Source: Acridotheres tristis
Taxonomy: Eukaryota > Chordata > Aves > Passeriformes > Sturnidae
Length of the DNA: 64,000 bases
Assembly (NCBI GenBank): GCA_037013685.1
Contig: CM072890.1
Location: 11,981,043 to 12,045,042, forward strand
Reading direction: 5' to 3'
Below the pieces are notes generated by a model. It was not told the origin of the DNA, did not search any database, and saw only the letters and a list, made by a program, of their open reading frames with translations. The position numbers were made by a program, and so were the translations under genes. Positions 50,003 through 60,171 of this stretch are shown piece after piece (positions within the stretch are counted from its first letter, which is position 1; each line of letters opens with the position of its first letter).

Positions 50003-53000
50003 AGGGGCAAGGCAGCAGACAAGCATTATCCTGTGACAAAGTTCTGGCCCATCAAATATAAAAAGACTGCCCAGAGGGCAACTAGTGATATTTCCTTCAG
50101 TAATCTTACCTGGTGCTCTGTCAGCAGAACAATGACGTGCTCTTCTATGTCTGCAGATGCTGACAGAAGGCTCAAATTTCACTTCCTTTTGGCAATCATC
50201 ATTTTCCTCCAAAAGCTGGCATGTTTCTATGGAAAGGCTGTGGGTTCTTTCTGAAGATGTAGTGTTTGCTGGAATATTGAACAGGTTAGTTCATGGGCCC
50301 CTGTTTGTGAAGGGAAAAAGTCAGATCAAAATTCATAATGGGACAGATTATGAAAATCCAAAGCCTTAAGGTTTGGGGTTTTTTCAGCTTTTAGGATTCA
50401 ATTAGCTGCTAGTTCCAGTCTGCAATTTTGTTAAGAAGCTCTAAGAACTAAAAAACCCAATTTGCAAAATTGGAATCCTGTTGTTTTGGACTTTTTTTTG
50501 TTTGTTTGTTGTTTATAAGTAATACTCTGTTTTTCTGTTGTTTTCATGTTGTTGGCCAGCATGCACACCAAATGTTCTGTGACTTATGGCCTAGAAGTGA
50601 AAGAAGAGAGCAATGGAGAACTTTAAATCTATTCAGCTATATTGCAGATTTGGAATGTTTTGGGGATAAGTGGGGAATGAAGCCTAAACTAATGCAGTTT
50701 TCTTCTGTTGTCTTCTGTTCCACAGTTAGGGAAGAATTTCTGCTTTAATGAAGGGAACGAGCCTGTTAAGATACAGTTTTTGGTAGAATTGCACTGGTCT
50801 GTGCTGACATATGGTGAATCCAGTGGCTTTTGGTGAAGATTGCTACCAGTGGCCATCCACTGCACCCAACTCTACTTTCTTGAAATGTTAGGAAATTAAA
50901 ATATGTATTGTCTAGTACTGTACCAGTACTGTACCAGTACCTCCCAGTCTCTGCAGGCTGAAACTGAATTGTCTGCAGTGCAAATGAGAACCCTTGGTGC
51001 TCTGGTCTTAAAATGGCTAAAAAATCCAGGAAATTGAAACAACCAACCCAACCCCCTCTGGTACTGTGTCCAAATGAAGAGATAGTGTGAAACACTGGCT
51101 AACTCTCTCGGGAGGTGTAGCACACACTGTGCCAGCCTTCATCCTGCACTGCAGACTGGGGCACTGTCCTGTGCCAGCACAGGCTGCTGTGGGCTACACT
51201 GGGGAGCTGGTCTGCCTCAAAACCCTTCCTGCCCTTTTGGAAGGAGCCTTTTTGAAAAACAGATTTGTTCTTCATGTGTGGTTTGCATATGTTTGAAAGC
51301 GTTTTTTTGGTTTGGTTTGAATTCCTTTCTGTGTAAAAGTTCTCTCAAAAAATCTGATTATTTAAGGAATAGGTGCTCAGAGGTGGATTTTAAATTATAC
51401 TTTCTTGTACTGCTTTACAGATACTTAGGAAATTTTTTTCCTGAAGTAAAGAGCAAAATTAGGTAGGTGTCTGAACTACCCTGTGTGTGTCTCATAAGCT
51501 GTTAGCTCTGTCCTGTGCCTGGCAGACACTGGAGGCAGTGATACCTATGAAATATATTAAAGATGACATAATAGATTGTGAAGAATGTGTGTGTTTTTCA
51601 GGATACTATAGTGTTCTATAATTTTTAACATGCATGTCCTGGATCTGTACATTTGATGATACTCACTTTGGATTTGTACAAGTGAAAAAACAAAATCCAG
51701 TGCCAACTCTGAACATGACTAGAGTTTTATGTATAACATACCCTTTCACTATCACTAATAGGAAGTACTAAGGTAAAGAAAAGCTATTTGTTCCCTGTTT
51801 TGAATTTCACCCAGCTAGAAAAATCAGTCCTGTGACATTCAAATATCTCTTTTACTTTTTAGGTTTCTGAATTTATCTCTGAAATCCTCTTGTCAAGTGT
51901 GTGTTAATAAATACATGTTCCAGCCATAATATAGATATTTTATTTTTGTGTACTTGCATTTTGTTGCTGCTCTTGTGAATTAGAGAAGAAAGGCAACAGG
52001 ATTCAACTCCTTTCCTCAGAAAACTTTTTAATCAGTGTAAGTAAAATATTTTTTCCTTCTTTTAGCAACTCTGGGGCCAACACATTTCTAAGGTGAGCAT
52101 CTCTTTGGGAAACATACTGAAAACAAATAATTTGTAAAAGGGAAAGGTTCTGTTGCATACCCTTAACAGAAAATAGTTCAGAGTTCGTCAAGTCATATAT
52201 TAACAGAAATGCTCCTGATGACTGTATTACAGCTTGCTGTTGTTGCTGAGCACGTATCAATACATATCGTGGAAAAGGTGTGACCTTAGAAGCAGGTCCC
52301 ACTCTGGATTCATATAAGCAAAACCCAAAACCCATGAAGTTTGAGGCCACAGGGCTTGCTGTGTATAAGGACTAGTGAGGCAGGTAAATGCTCATTTCAG
52401 GGCTCTGAGACACCAGAGAAATGTCTGATCTCTCACCAGGTACCAGAGGGAAGGTGTGTGAGCTTTCTAATTCCCAATCCAATCTCCTACCCAGCCTTCT
52501 ACCCTGTTCCTCCCTCCCTCGGTGCTAGGGGCTCCTTTCTGGAGTGCCAGATGTACAAAGACACAAGTGCAGGAAGTGTCCTTCTGCTGTGGAGAAGGGA
52601 TGGAGCAGGTCAGGGTCAAGCCTGCTCCCCATCACCTCCCCCTCTATGTTCCTCTACTGAAGCTGGCCCAGGGAAGCTATCCTGTTTTCTCTCTGCCCTC
52701 ACTTGCTCATCTCATTCCCTGTCTATCCCCAGCAGGAGAATCCGTGCAGTTGTGGAGTGGATTGGGTGAGGAGACTGACCCACACCAAACCGGATGGATT
52801 TTCCCTGGTGCTGAATGGATCAGTTTGCCAGGTGGGGCTCCCTGTTCTCACAAGAGGGCGAGTGCAGGGACACGAGTGGGGGAAGTGGGCTGGATGCTGG
52901 ATTGCTGGTTTTACAGCTGTATCACTGTAAGTCAGCTAAAAATATTTGCGCAACTACGGCCTCGGACTCCGTTCCAGGAAAAATTTCCCTGAAAATATTG

Positions 53001-53420
53001 CATTGATTTTGTTAGGAGGACGACTCATCCGTGGGCCATTTTGTCTGAAACAGGAATTTTCCTTTGATGGTTCACAGTGCTCACTTCCATCAAAAGTGAT
53101 AATGACAACAGTAAAAAAAATCAGACTGAAAGGGTAAATTTTGAAAAAAAGTCTTATGCCATTTAGTCTTTTTTCAGGGTGATTTTCTTAGTTTGCCGTA
53201 TTTCTAAACAGGACAATCCATCCCAGTGGATTTCCGCCTGGCAATACAGAGGACCCTTCTCATGGCTTTCAGCAACAAAGAAAAACCTGCCTACTTGCCA
53301 TACATATCTGAAGGTTGACTAGAGTCAAAATTACTTATATAAAATATATAGGTCACTCACTTATTATTAGAGGCCTGCTATTTATTTTCTGTCTGCTCGA
53401 CTATTCAAAAATATTTATTT

Positions 53421-53522
53421 CTTGCTTGCTTTCTGCTTTCGTTCTTTCTTTTTCTTTCTTGCTTTCATTTTTTTTCTTTTTCTTTCTTGCTTTCGTTCGT
53501 TCTTTCTTTCGTTCTTTCTCCC
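53421..53522 (+). repeat. Imperfect TTTC-type polypyrimidine tract
   Basis: About 100 bases almost purely T and C on the + strand, made of CTTT, TTTC and TTCG words such as CTTTCTTGCTTTC repeated with variation. It lies 400 bp left of the CpG island. Such asymmetric polypyrimidine runs can adopt triplex DNA. Confidence 0.85.
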
Positions 53523-54175
53523 CTTAATATATTTTTTGGAAGTCTCCCGTTTCCGTTTGCTGTCTTGAAAGTAAAAGAACAAACACGTCTAATCTTTACT
53601 TTGTTACCGTTGTGGCTGTTGACACAATTGCTGTGGTTTTGGCGGGGGTGGGAGGGGGAAGAAAAAAAGGGGGGGAAAGAAGACAACGGCCACGTCCCTG
53701 ATTCTGTTTTTCCACAGAAAAGCCCCAGTTGCCCTAAGACAATGTTCGGCCTCAAAGGCGAACCCTGGTGTTTCTGGTTGCTGAGGTGAGCTTACCTACA
53801 AAGGAGCAGGGCACCGCATCAATACCCAGTGACCAAAGGTGCGGCGGAAGATGCGAAAACCTGTTTCGAGGATTTGGGTTTTTCTAATTGTCGCTGTTAT
53901 TACTTATTTATTTTGTCGTCTCTGTGGGCAGCGGACGAGCCGATGGGCGATGCGTGGTGCGGGGCCGGCCGTGCCTGGGCGAGCGAGCGGCGGGAGGGCA
54001 GGGGGTCCCGGTGGGCTCGGCTCTGCCCCGCCGGCAGCCGCCGTGACCCCGGCAGAGCCGAGCTCCAGCCGCCTCGGCGCGGGGAGGCTGTGCCGCACTT
54101 GGGAAATGCAGCAGCGATCGCTCCCTCCCTCCCTCCGTGCCCGGGGGGGTGAAGTGCGAGGCAGCGGGAGGAGCC

Positions 54176-54198
54176 GTGTGTGTGTGTGTGTGTGTGTG
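54176..54198 (+). repeat. (GT)n microsatellite inside the CpG island
   Basis: About eleven GT units followed by CGTGTGCGAG. It lies just before the putative exon 1 and may be close to or within the transcribed leader. Confidence 0.9.
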
Positions 54199-54199
54199 C

Positions 54200-54492
54200 G
54201 TGTGCGAGCAGCGCCGTGGCCGCCGTGTTTCCTGGTGCCTGCTCCCTGACCCCAGTGGCAGCCCCGATCACTGCACCGCGCCCGCCCTCGCCACCGCCCC
54301 GCAGCCGCTCCCGCAGCCGGACCGGGCCGGAGCCGGACCGGAGCCGGAGCCAGGGCCGCCGCCGCCGGGCGCCGCCGCGGGGTCGGGCGCAGGCTCTGCC
54401 CCGGCCGCGCCCCCGCAGCCCCATGGAGCGGCCCCGCTGCCCGCGCTGAAGGCATCCCCGACCCGCCCGCAGCGGCAGCCGGCGGAGGGAAG
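54200..54492 (+). other. MPPED2: Putative non-coding exon 1 of MPPED2 (3' end defined, 5' end unknown)
   Basis: A strong donor, GGGAAG|GTGAGCGG, sits at 54492/54493 in the CpG island and faces the exon 2 acceptor at 59368 across about 4.9 kb. The left boundary given is arbitrary because the transcription start cannot be seen. A nine-codon upstream ORF including its stop (MERPRCPR, 54423-54449) lies in this stretch. Another possible first-exon donor (CCCAG|GTACCG) lies at 55658/55659, so alternative first exons are possible. The exon assignment is an inference. Confidence 0.45.
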
Positions 54493-57400
54493 GTGAGCGG
54501 CCCGGGGCCGGTGCCTGGAGCAGGGGGGCACGGCGGGGGCAGCGGCGCACAAAGCGGCGGGTTAGAGGTGCCGTGTCATGGGCGAGAGCGGCGGGGGGGG
54601 GGAGGCGGGCAGGAGCTCCGGCGGCGGCGCCGAGTCCAGCCTCCCGCAAACAATAATGAGGATAAACCCGGAGCCGGCCGGCCGCGCTCCCGCCGCCCGC
54701 GCCGTGACCGCCCGAGCCCGCCGGGTCGGGTCGGGTCGTGCCGTGTCGGTGCGGCGGCAGCGGCGCTTCCCCGCAGCCGAGGCGGCGATGTCGGCGGCAC
54801 CGAGCGAGGCTGCCCTGCCCTGCCCTGCCGCCCAGGCCGTGCCCCCGCTGCCCTCCGCCGCTGCCCGGCCGGGCGCAGGGGCGGCGGGCGCTGGCGGCCC
54901 GGGGGCGGGGGCGGTGTGCGGGGCGGCGGGGTCGGGGCGGGGGGCGCGGCGGCGGGGCCGGCAGGGTAGGCCGGGGAGCATTGTGCTGGCTGGGGCCACG
55001 GGCGGGCGGCAGCGCCGAGGAGCCCGGCGGGGACCGAGCTGCCGGCACGGAGGGTCCCGGGGATGGGGGCGGGGGGGGGACACGCCGCAAAAGTAAGGAG
55101 GGAAAGGCGGGCTGGTTCGGTGTTCCCCGGCGGAGTTGCCCCTCACCCTTTCGCCGGCAGAGAAGCCGCTCTGAAACCCTGATCCCGGAGGCCTCAGACA
55201 CTTGGAACCTTCGGGGGGGTTGCGGGCGCGGTGCGGGGTCGGCACGGCCGGAATAAAAAGCAGCGGGCATCATCCCCCCCGGCCGGCCCCGCCGCGCTCG
55301 CCCGCGGCTGCTGTGGAGTTCATCGCATCCCTCCCCTGAGCATCCTCCCCCCCTCCACAACCATTTCGGTCCGTGCCAACTGCGGGGACGGGGGCGATGT
55401 GAACTTTGTGCGGCGCGGCACGTACGGCGCAGACAGGGCAGAAATGCCCCCCGGTGCTGCGGGGCGGGGGCAGGGCAGGGCAGGGGGCGCGGGGCGGGGG
55501 CTGCGGCACCGGCACACGCCGGGACGGGGCCGCGCCGGAGCCATTGGCCACCCGGAGCCATCAATCACCGGGGGGCGAGCCCGGCGCCCCGCGGGGCCGC
55601 GGCCGGGGCGGCCCGGGAGCCGGCGGCGGGCGGAGGTGGGGAGCGGCCGGGAGCCCAGGTACCGGGGGTCGGGGCGGGGGAGCGGCGGGGTCCGGACCCC
55701 GCTGCCTCCGGCGGACTCGATGGGCAGCTGGAGCCCGGAGTTGTCCGCAAACTGCGGCGCAGCGTCTCGGGGAGCGCGGGGCCGCTGGCGGATCCCCGCG
55801 GGGCCGGGGGCGCCCCGGGAGCTCCGGGGCAGCGGGGCCGAGGCGCGGCCCCGGGCGGGAGCAGCGCGCCGTGTCCGTGTCACCGCGCCGGCACCGTGCG
55901 CGTATCGACAGAAGGTGTTGACACGGGTTAACCCTTCCCGGCTCCTGCCTTTCAGCATTTTCTGCGGCAGCTCGAGCCCAGCTAGAGGCAAATTTTTGAA
56001 ATTCAGATGAGGAAGGCGTAAATATTTTATTTGGGGAAATGGGTTTTTCGCGTGCCTTCGTGTGCATGTACATACGCAGAGCTCGTGTGAGTGCTTCTCC
56101 GTGCAATGCAATGTTACATTGAAAATGACTTACCTGTGCAGATTTCGTGGCGGTTTTTTGACAGGACGGCAGTGTCCGGGTTTACAATTAGCTGCACCTA
56201 AGTTTGGGTCAGCCCTGTTCCGAATAAGTGCCGGTTTATACCTGTAACACTGAGCAGATGTGGTACAATGGCACATCTCCCTTCTTGCTGCCGGTACAAA
56301 CACACGCTGGAAAAGGATAACAGCCTGTATCTGGGAAAATGCAACATGCTGAAAAGTCATCAGTTAGGTTTTTAATATCATTCTTACTTAAAACTGCCTC
56401 GAAAGGCGTGGAAGATATTACATTTTGCTTTACTTGATAGATGGGAAAATAATCCAACTTTTATTTTTTTGTACTCATCTCCTGTGTGTAACCTTCAAGT
56501 AGTGCTCATAGTTGGAGAAAGAAGAATGATAGCGATTCAAAGAAGTCTTCTTTTAATTTCTTTTTTTTTAAATCTTGGGCCTAAGATACATTTGTTCTAA
56601 AGTTTTGAAGTGTTCAGCTTCTTCTGTTTTCTTCAGAGACGCTCACAGTAAAGAAGGTAATAATCAGATACTTCTAATAGTTGAGCTGTAGTACTCTATG
56701 GAGTATTAAATGGAAATTAAGAGAATTGACACAGAAGCCAGCTTCAAATGATAATGTTTTTAACCCCCAGTCTGGCATTTGTTGTTGAATTTCATTTTAA
56801 AAGGACGCTTTGCTCAGCTTAGTCTCAATTTTAGTAGAGATTTATTTTTAGGATTAAAGATTAGAACAATGGGAAGCAATTGCAGCTTGTACACTTATAA
56901 TCTTACTGAGAGTCAACTTAAAAGTATTTAATACAGCTATTTAAGTGTCCTCTTGTCATTTGTTTTATGCCAGTTAGTTGTAATTTCTTTCTGTACCACG
57001 GACTGTTACAAACATTGTAAAAAATGCCTATTATCTTTATGTATAATTCATTCTCATGAACAAATTAGATTTTTCTTCCATGAGTGAACTATAATATGAA
57101 ATTTAATGTTCTGACCTTTCTTATGCTGGGTTGCTGAAAGCAGTGTCATTTAGCTTTTCTGAAAGCCCAAGCATATTTTTGTTGTTGGTTTAATGCATTG
57201 TTTTATATTGTTGCTTTTAATTGCAGAGAAAAATAACATTACACATGTAGTTTTCACACTACTTCTTAATATATGCAGGCTCTAACGTTCTTGCAGTGTA
57301 AAACAAAAAACTCTGTTTTTTTTCCCTGGGAGCTCTGATGGCCAGCATTCTCGTTAATGACAGTCATTTCTCTGGCATGAAGATGTTTTCATTTGTATTT

Positions 57401-59368
57401 ACTTTTCAGTACAGGGCAATTATGCTGCTCTGTGTTGTGCACTCCTCGTAGCTTCTATCTCAAAAGAACTGCAGTGCTTGGAACAGGACTGCAGTTTGAA
57501 GCAGGTGTTGTGTTTTACTGTTATGCAAAATAACACTAAAATATAATTGTAAAGGAAATTCAGGAAACAGCTGCAAACTTGGCTGGTAACCACTACATAA
57601 TGTGAGCAGTTGTTGCAGCATCTTACGTCGCATCTAGCACAGCAAAGATTTGCTTCAGCAAAGCTCACCGGTGCTCACTTTTGCTGCTGAAACCTTGTTC
57701 TCATGAGAGAGGTCCACGAGGTCTCACAGGGGAAGACCAGACCATAACCACACTTACAATGCTGTACCATCCCTAGTGCCAGTTTTTTAATTGGTGCTTC
57801 ATGTTATAGTTTAATCTTTTTTTTTTTTAATATACTTTTTTTCCTTCCAATGCTAAAGAAGATGAAGGATAGAACCCAGTTACTGGAATGAAGGTTGCAG
57901 AATGCCTTAACCCAACTAACATATGGAAGCCTACATAGGCCTGAGGTGGTGAAATAGTAAAATAAATGGCCTATAGCGGGCCATCTGCCATTTGCAGAGC
58001 GTTTTCATCATGCTTCATGCCAAACTGGAAATTAGTCTTTGTATTAAAAATATATTTTGAATACAAATCAAAGATTTCAAATGCTTAATGTTACACATGG
58101 CAAACACATTTCTATCTGGGAGCTAGAGAAGCCCAGGAAAACTGCACTGGAAAAATATTGCTTAGGTTGATGCTTAGGGCTCAAATCATTCTCTTCTCTT
58201 TCCCATCTCTTTGTCTTCCCAGTAAACGCTGAATTACTTCTGTAAAATACACTCCAGATACAAAAAGTCCACTCTTGCATGTGGCAGCTAAAGGGAAGAG
58301 TATCAGTGGGTTCCCAGTGTGGTGATTCCATGCAAGTCCTTGCAGCTAGCACAGCGTGTCCCAGCTGAGGATCTGCCTCATAAACGGGGCTCTTAAAGAG
58401 TTGCTCATCTTGAAAGTATTCTTGGAACATCAGCTGATCAATTTTCACAGAGTCCCTCTGAAAGGAAGGCAGCTGAGGTATCCTCCGTTTATTGACTGAA
58501 GAAATCGAAGCTCAGATTTTGCACAAGGAGCTCAGCAGAGCGTGTTTGGGAGGTTTCTGGATACTGGGTTATGCGAATATTACAGCACACATCCAGTCCT
58601 AACGCTAAATGTGCTTAAGAGCACTCTGAAGAAGCGAAAGACAGGGATGTAGAGAGAGGGAAGAGCCTTTTTCTTTCATCTTATGCAGAAATATTTATGT
58701 GTGAAATCACGCTTAAGTCAGATAAATCACTGCTGTCTGGTAACAGTGAATCCAAACCCGTTTCAGTGCTAGTGAGCTATAATATGGATATTTTGTTAAT
58801 ATTGCCTAGATACTCGCCTTTCTCCGGGCACAAACGCTTTGATTCAAAGGTGTTTGGGTGTACCTTTTGCTATCCAATTGTAACATATTCTTTACATCAG
58901 GTTCTTGTATGTCTCTCGGTTGTTAGTGTTCTAAAGCTACAGCAGCGCCTTGAAAATAAGTGTGCATATTTGTGGAAAGTCATTTGTTCTTCAGGAAGCT
59001 GGGTCCACTTGTGAGTTTTCATGGCTGCAATTAACACAAGATGTTATTTAAAATAAAGCATATGAAATGGGGAGTATTTAACTGGAGCTTTCAACACAGA
59101 TATTTTATTCCCCCTTCCCCCACACCCTGAAGATAAAGCCTTACTTTAAGCATTCATCCTTTGGATGTGTCTAATGATGATGGAGTTGGATGATGAGGTA
59201 ATTAAAAAAAAAGTGAATAGTAAAGCGTAGAGAGGGGTGATGGGTACATCATGAATATAGAAAAAGATCTCAAATCTGAATGGAAATCAGGAGAGCGTAG
59301 AGTAATAGGTGTGTGTGTGTTTACATCTCATGGCTCATTGCAGCATGTGCTGCTTTCTCTCCTGGCAG
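54493..59368 (+). other. Probable MPPED2 intron 1
   Basis: The stretch between the putative exon 1 donor and the exon 2 acceptor starts in the CpG island and becomes AT-rich after about 55.95 kb. No coding exon, RNA gene or recognisable mobile element was seen. The right part, 56-59.3 kb, is unique-looking sequence with short T and A runs. Confidence 0.45.
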
Positions 59369-59483
59369 AGGTCACGGAGTTGATGCGGAGCTGTTGGGAA
59401 TCGGGAGCTGCCCGGACCACAATGCCCTACCCTGCCCCTGGCCTTGGGAAGTTGTGAGCTTCTCATGTCCATAAGGAGGAAGG
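59369..59483 (+). other. MPPED2: 5' untranslated part of MPPED2 exon 2
   Basis: A pyrimidine-rich tract (TGCTTTCTCTCCTGGCAG) ends in a consensus acceptor AG at 59367-59368, so the exon most likely begins at 59369 with AGGTCACGG. From there 115 bases of leader run to the start codon. The acceptor implies at least one upstream non-coding exon, which fits the CpG island about 5 kb to the left. The leader holds a complete short upstream ORF. The exact acceptor is inferred from consensus and was not checked against a transcript. Confidence 0.75.
59383..59457 (+). promoter_or_regulatory. Upstream ORF of 24 codons in the MPPED2 leader
   Basis: An ATG at 59383 opens a frame of 24 codons (starting MRSCWESGAAR) that stops with TGA at 59455-59457, 26 bases before the MPPED2 start at 59484. 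It contains a second in-frame ATG. Its initiation context is intermediate: T at -3 and C at +4. Upstream ORFs of this kind commonly lower translation of the main frame; any effect here is inferred. The peptide matches no family I know. Confidence 0.6.
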
Positions 59484-59611
59484 ATGGCTCATGGAATTCC
59501 TTCACAAGGCAAAGTTACCATAACGGTGGATGAGTACAGCTCCAACCCAACGCAGGCGTTCACACACTACAACATCAACCAGAGCCGCTTCCAGCCTCCA
59601 CACGTGCATAT
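59484..59611 (+). CDS. MPPED2: MPPED2, first coding exon (N-terminal 42 residues plus split codon 43)
   Basis: The exon reads MAHGIPSQGKVTITV... and continues through DEYSSNPTQAF and NINQSRFQPPHVH, which I recognise as the extreme N-terminus of MPPED2 (also called 239FB), a conserved vertebrate metallophosphoesterase of roughly 294 residues. The family is a class III cyclic-nucleotide phosphodiesterase with a two-metal active site; the catalytic Asp and His residues are encoded by later exons beyond this window, so no catalytic motif is visible here. The start is supported by a strong initiation context (A at -3, G at +4) and by agreement with the family start. The exon ends after the second base of codon 43 (AT|GTGAGT), so the next exon should begin with G to complete Met43. 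Upstream stops close the leader frame. The clean reading frame and intact donor argue for a functional gene. The N-terminus is so conserved that it cannot by itself place the species. Confidence 0.95.
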
Positions 59612-59617
59612 GTGAGT
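59612..59617 (+). promoter_or_regulatory. MPPED2: Splice donor of MPPED2 exon 2 (GTGAGT)
   Basis: The exon ends CATAT and is followed by GTGAGT, a near-ideal 5' splice site. Placing the cut before this GT ends the coding part in phase 2, matching the family protein, where Val and Asp follow Met43. Confidence 0.9.
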
Positions 59618-59690
59618 ATTCCCGACCTGTGCCTGCTGTGTGCCTGCTGTGTGCCTGCCTGTGCCCGGGACGGGGGACTGCTGCTCACGG

Positions 59691-59922
59691 AGCGGCCTGA
59701 AAGCTGGGAGATGTGCTTAGCTCTTCACAGGAGCTAAGGTGCAGCATGGTCATCGGGTCTCACCCGGGGTGTGTGGGGCTGGAAGCCGAGCTCCATCCCC
59801 TCCTGGAGCGGGCTGAAAACGGGGAAATGTGCTTAGCTCTTCACAGGAGCTAAGGTGCAGCATGGTCATCGGGTCTCAGCCGGGGTGTGTGGGGTTGGAA
59901 GCCGAGCTCCATCCCCTCCTGA
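59691..59922 (+). repeat. Two-copy tandem duplication, unit 116 bp
   Basis: Copies at 59691-59806 and 59807-59922 share long identical blocks, including ATGTGCTTAGCTCTTCACAG and the segment around GGTCATCGGGTCTCA, with a handful of substitutions between them. Each copy contains a perfect 8-bp stem, CTTAGCTC/GAGCTAAG, around a 7-base loop. The array starts 79 bp after the MPPED2 exon 2 donor. A short TGCCTGCTGTG repeat lies just before it (about 59630-59668). Confidence 0.9.
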
Positions 59923-60130
59923 AGCTGCCTGTGCCCCAGGCTCCGTGCCCCCTCCTGGGTGGAGCTCGGCCCGTGTTCTCAAGCTTGTCACTTTACTGAT
60001 CTGGCTTTAACTCGCCTGAGGGACCCGTTGCTTTCAGATTTAAGCTCCTTTCCCCCAGCGCTTGCACTCAGCAGTGAAATAGGCCTAATTGGGACTAATT
60101 GTCCCCCATCAGTGAATCCTTTGTCCTCCT

Positions 60131-60171
60131 GGTTGCGAGTGGAATGTGGAATGCAGGTTCCACTCGCAACC
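60131..60171. repeat. Perfect 14-bp inverted repeat in MPPED2 intron 2
   Basis: Arms GGTTGCGAGTGGAA (60131-60144) and its exact reverse complement (60158-60171) flank a 13-base spacer. It could fold as a stable hairpin in the pre-mRNA. Function unknown. Confidence 0.85.

Larger units (their letters stand above)
33451..53420. other. Gene-poor flank upstream of the MPPED2 island
   Basis: Twenty kilobases of mostly AT-rich unique sequence with the small repeats listed separately and a GC-richer pocket at 38420-38780. A 186-codon minus-strand frame at 35150-35710 has no recognised relative and is discussed among the findings. Regulatory elements of MPPED2 or neighbours may lie here but cannot be picked out from a single sequence. 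Confidence 0.5.
53920..55930. promoter_or_regulatory. MPPED2: CpG island, probable MPPED2 promoter region
   Basis: Base composition switches sharply from AT-rich flank to very GC-rich, CpG-dense sequence at about 53.92 kb and back again at about 55.93 kb. The island holds GC boxes (for example CCGCCCC near 54294 and repeated GGGGCGGGG near 54900-54960), long G-runs able to form quadruplexes, and no obvious TATA box, as is usual for broad CpG-island promoters. It lies about 5 kb upstream of the first coding exon of MPPED2 on the same strand, so it most likely carries the transcription start and a non-coding first exon. The long open frames seen here, up to 554 codons on the minus strand, are Pro/Arg/Gly/Ala-rich and overlap on both strands, as expected where GC-rich DNA lacks stop codons. 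Confidence 0.85.

Noticed and set aside
53900..55564. 554-codon minus-strand open frame and many overlapping frames in the CpG island
   Set aside because: The frames are Pro/Arg/Gly/Ala-rich, overlap on both strands and coincide with very high GC, where stop codons are rare. No domain is recognisable.
55231..56010. 259-codon + strand frame extending out of the CpG island
   Set aside because: Composition is that of the island, no family match, and the overlapping minus-strand frame (55320-56111) is just as long.
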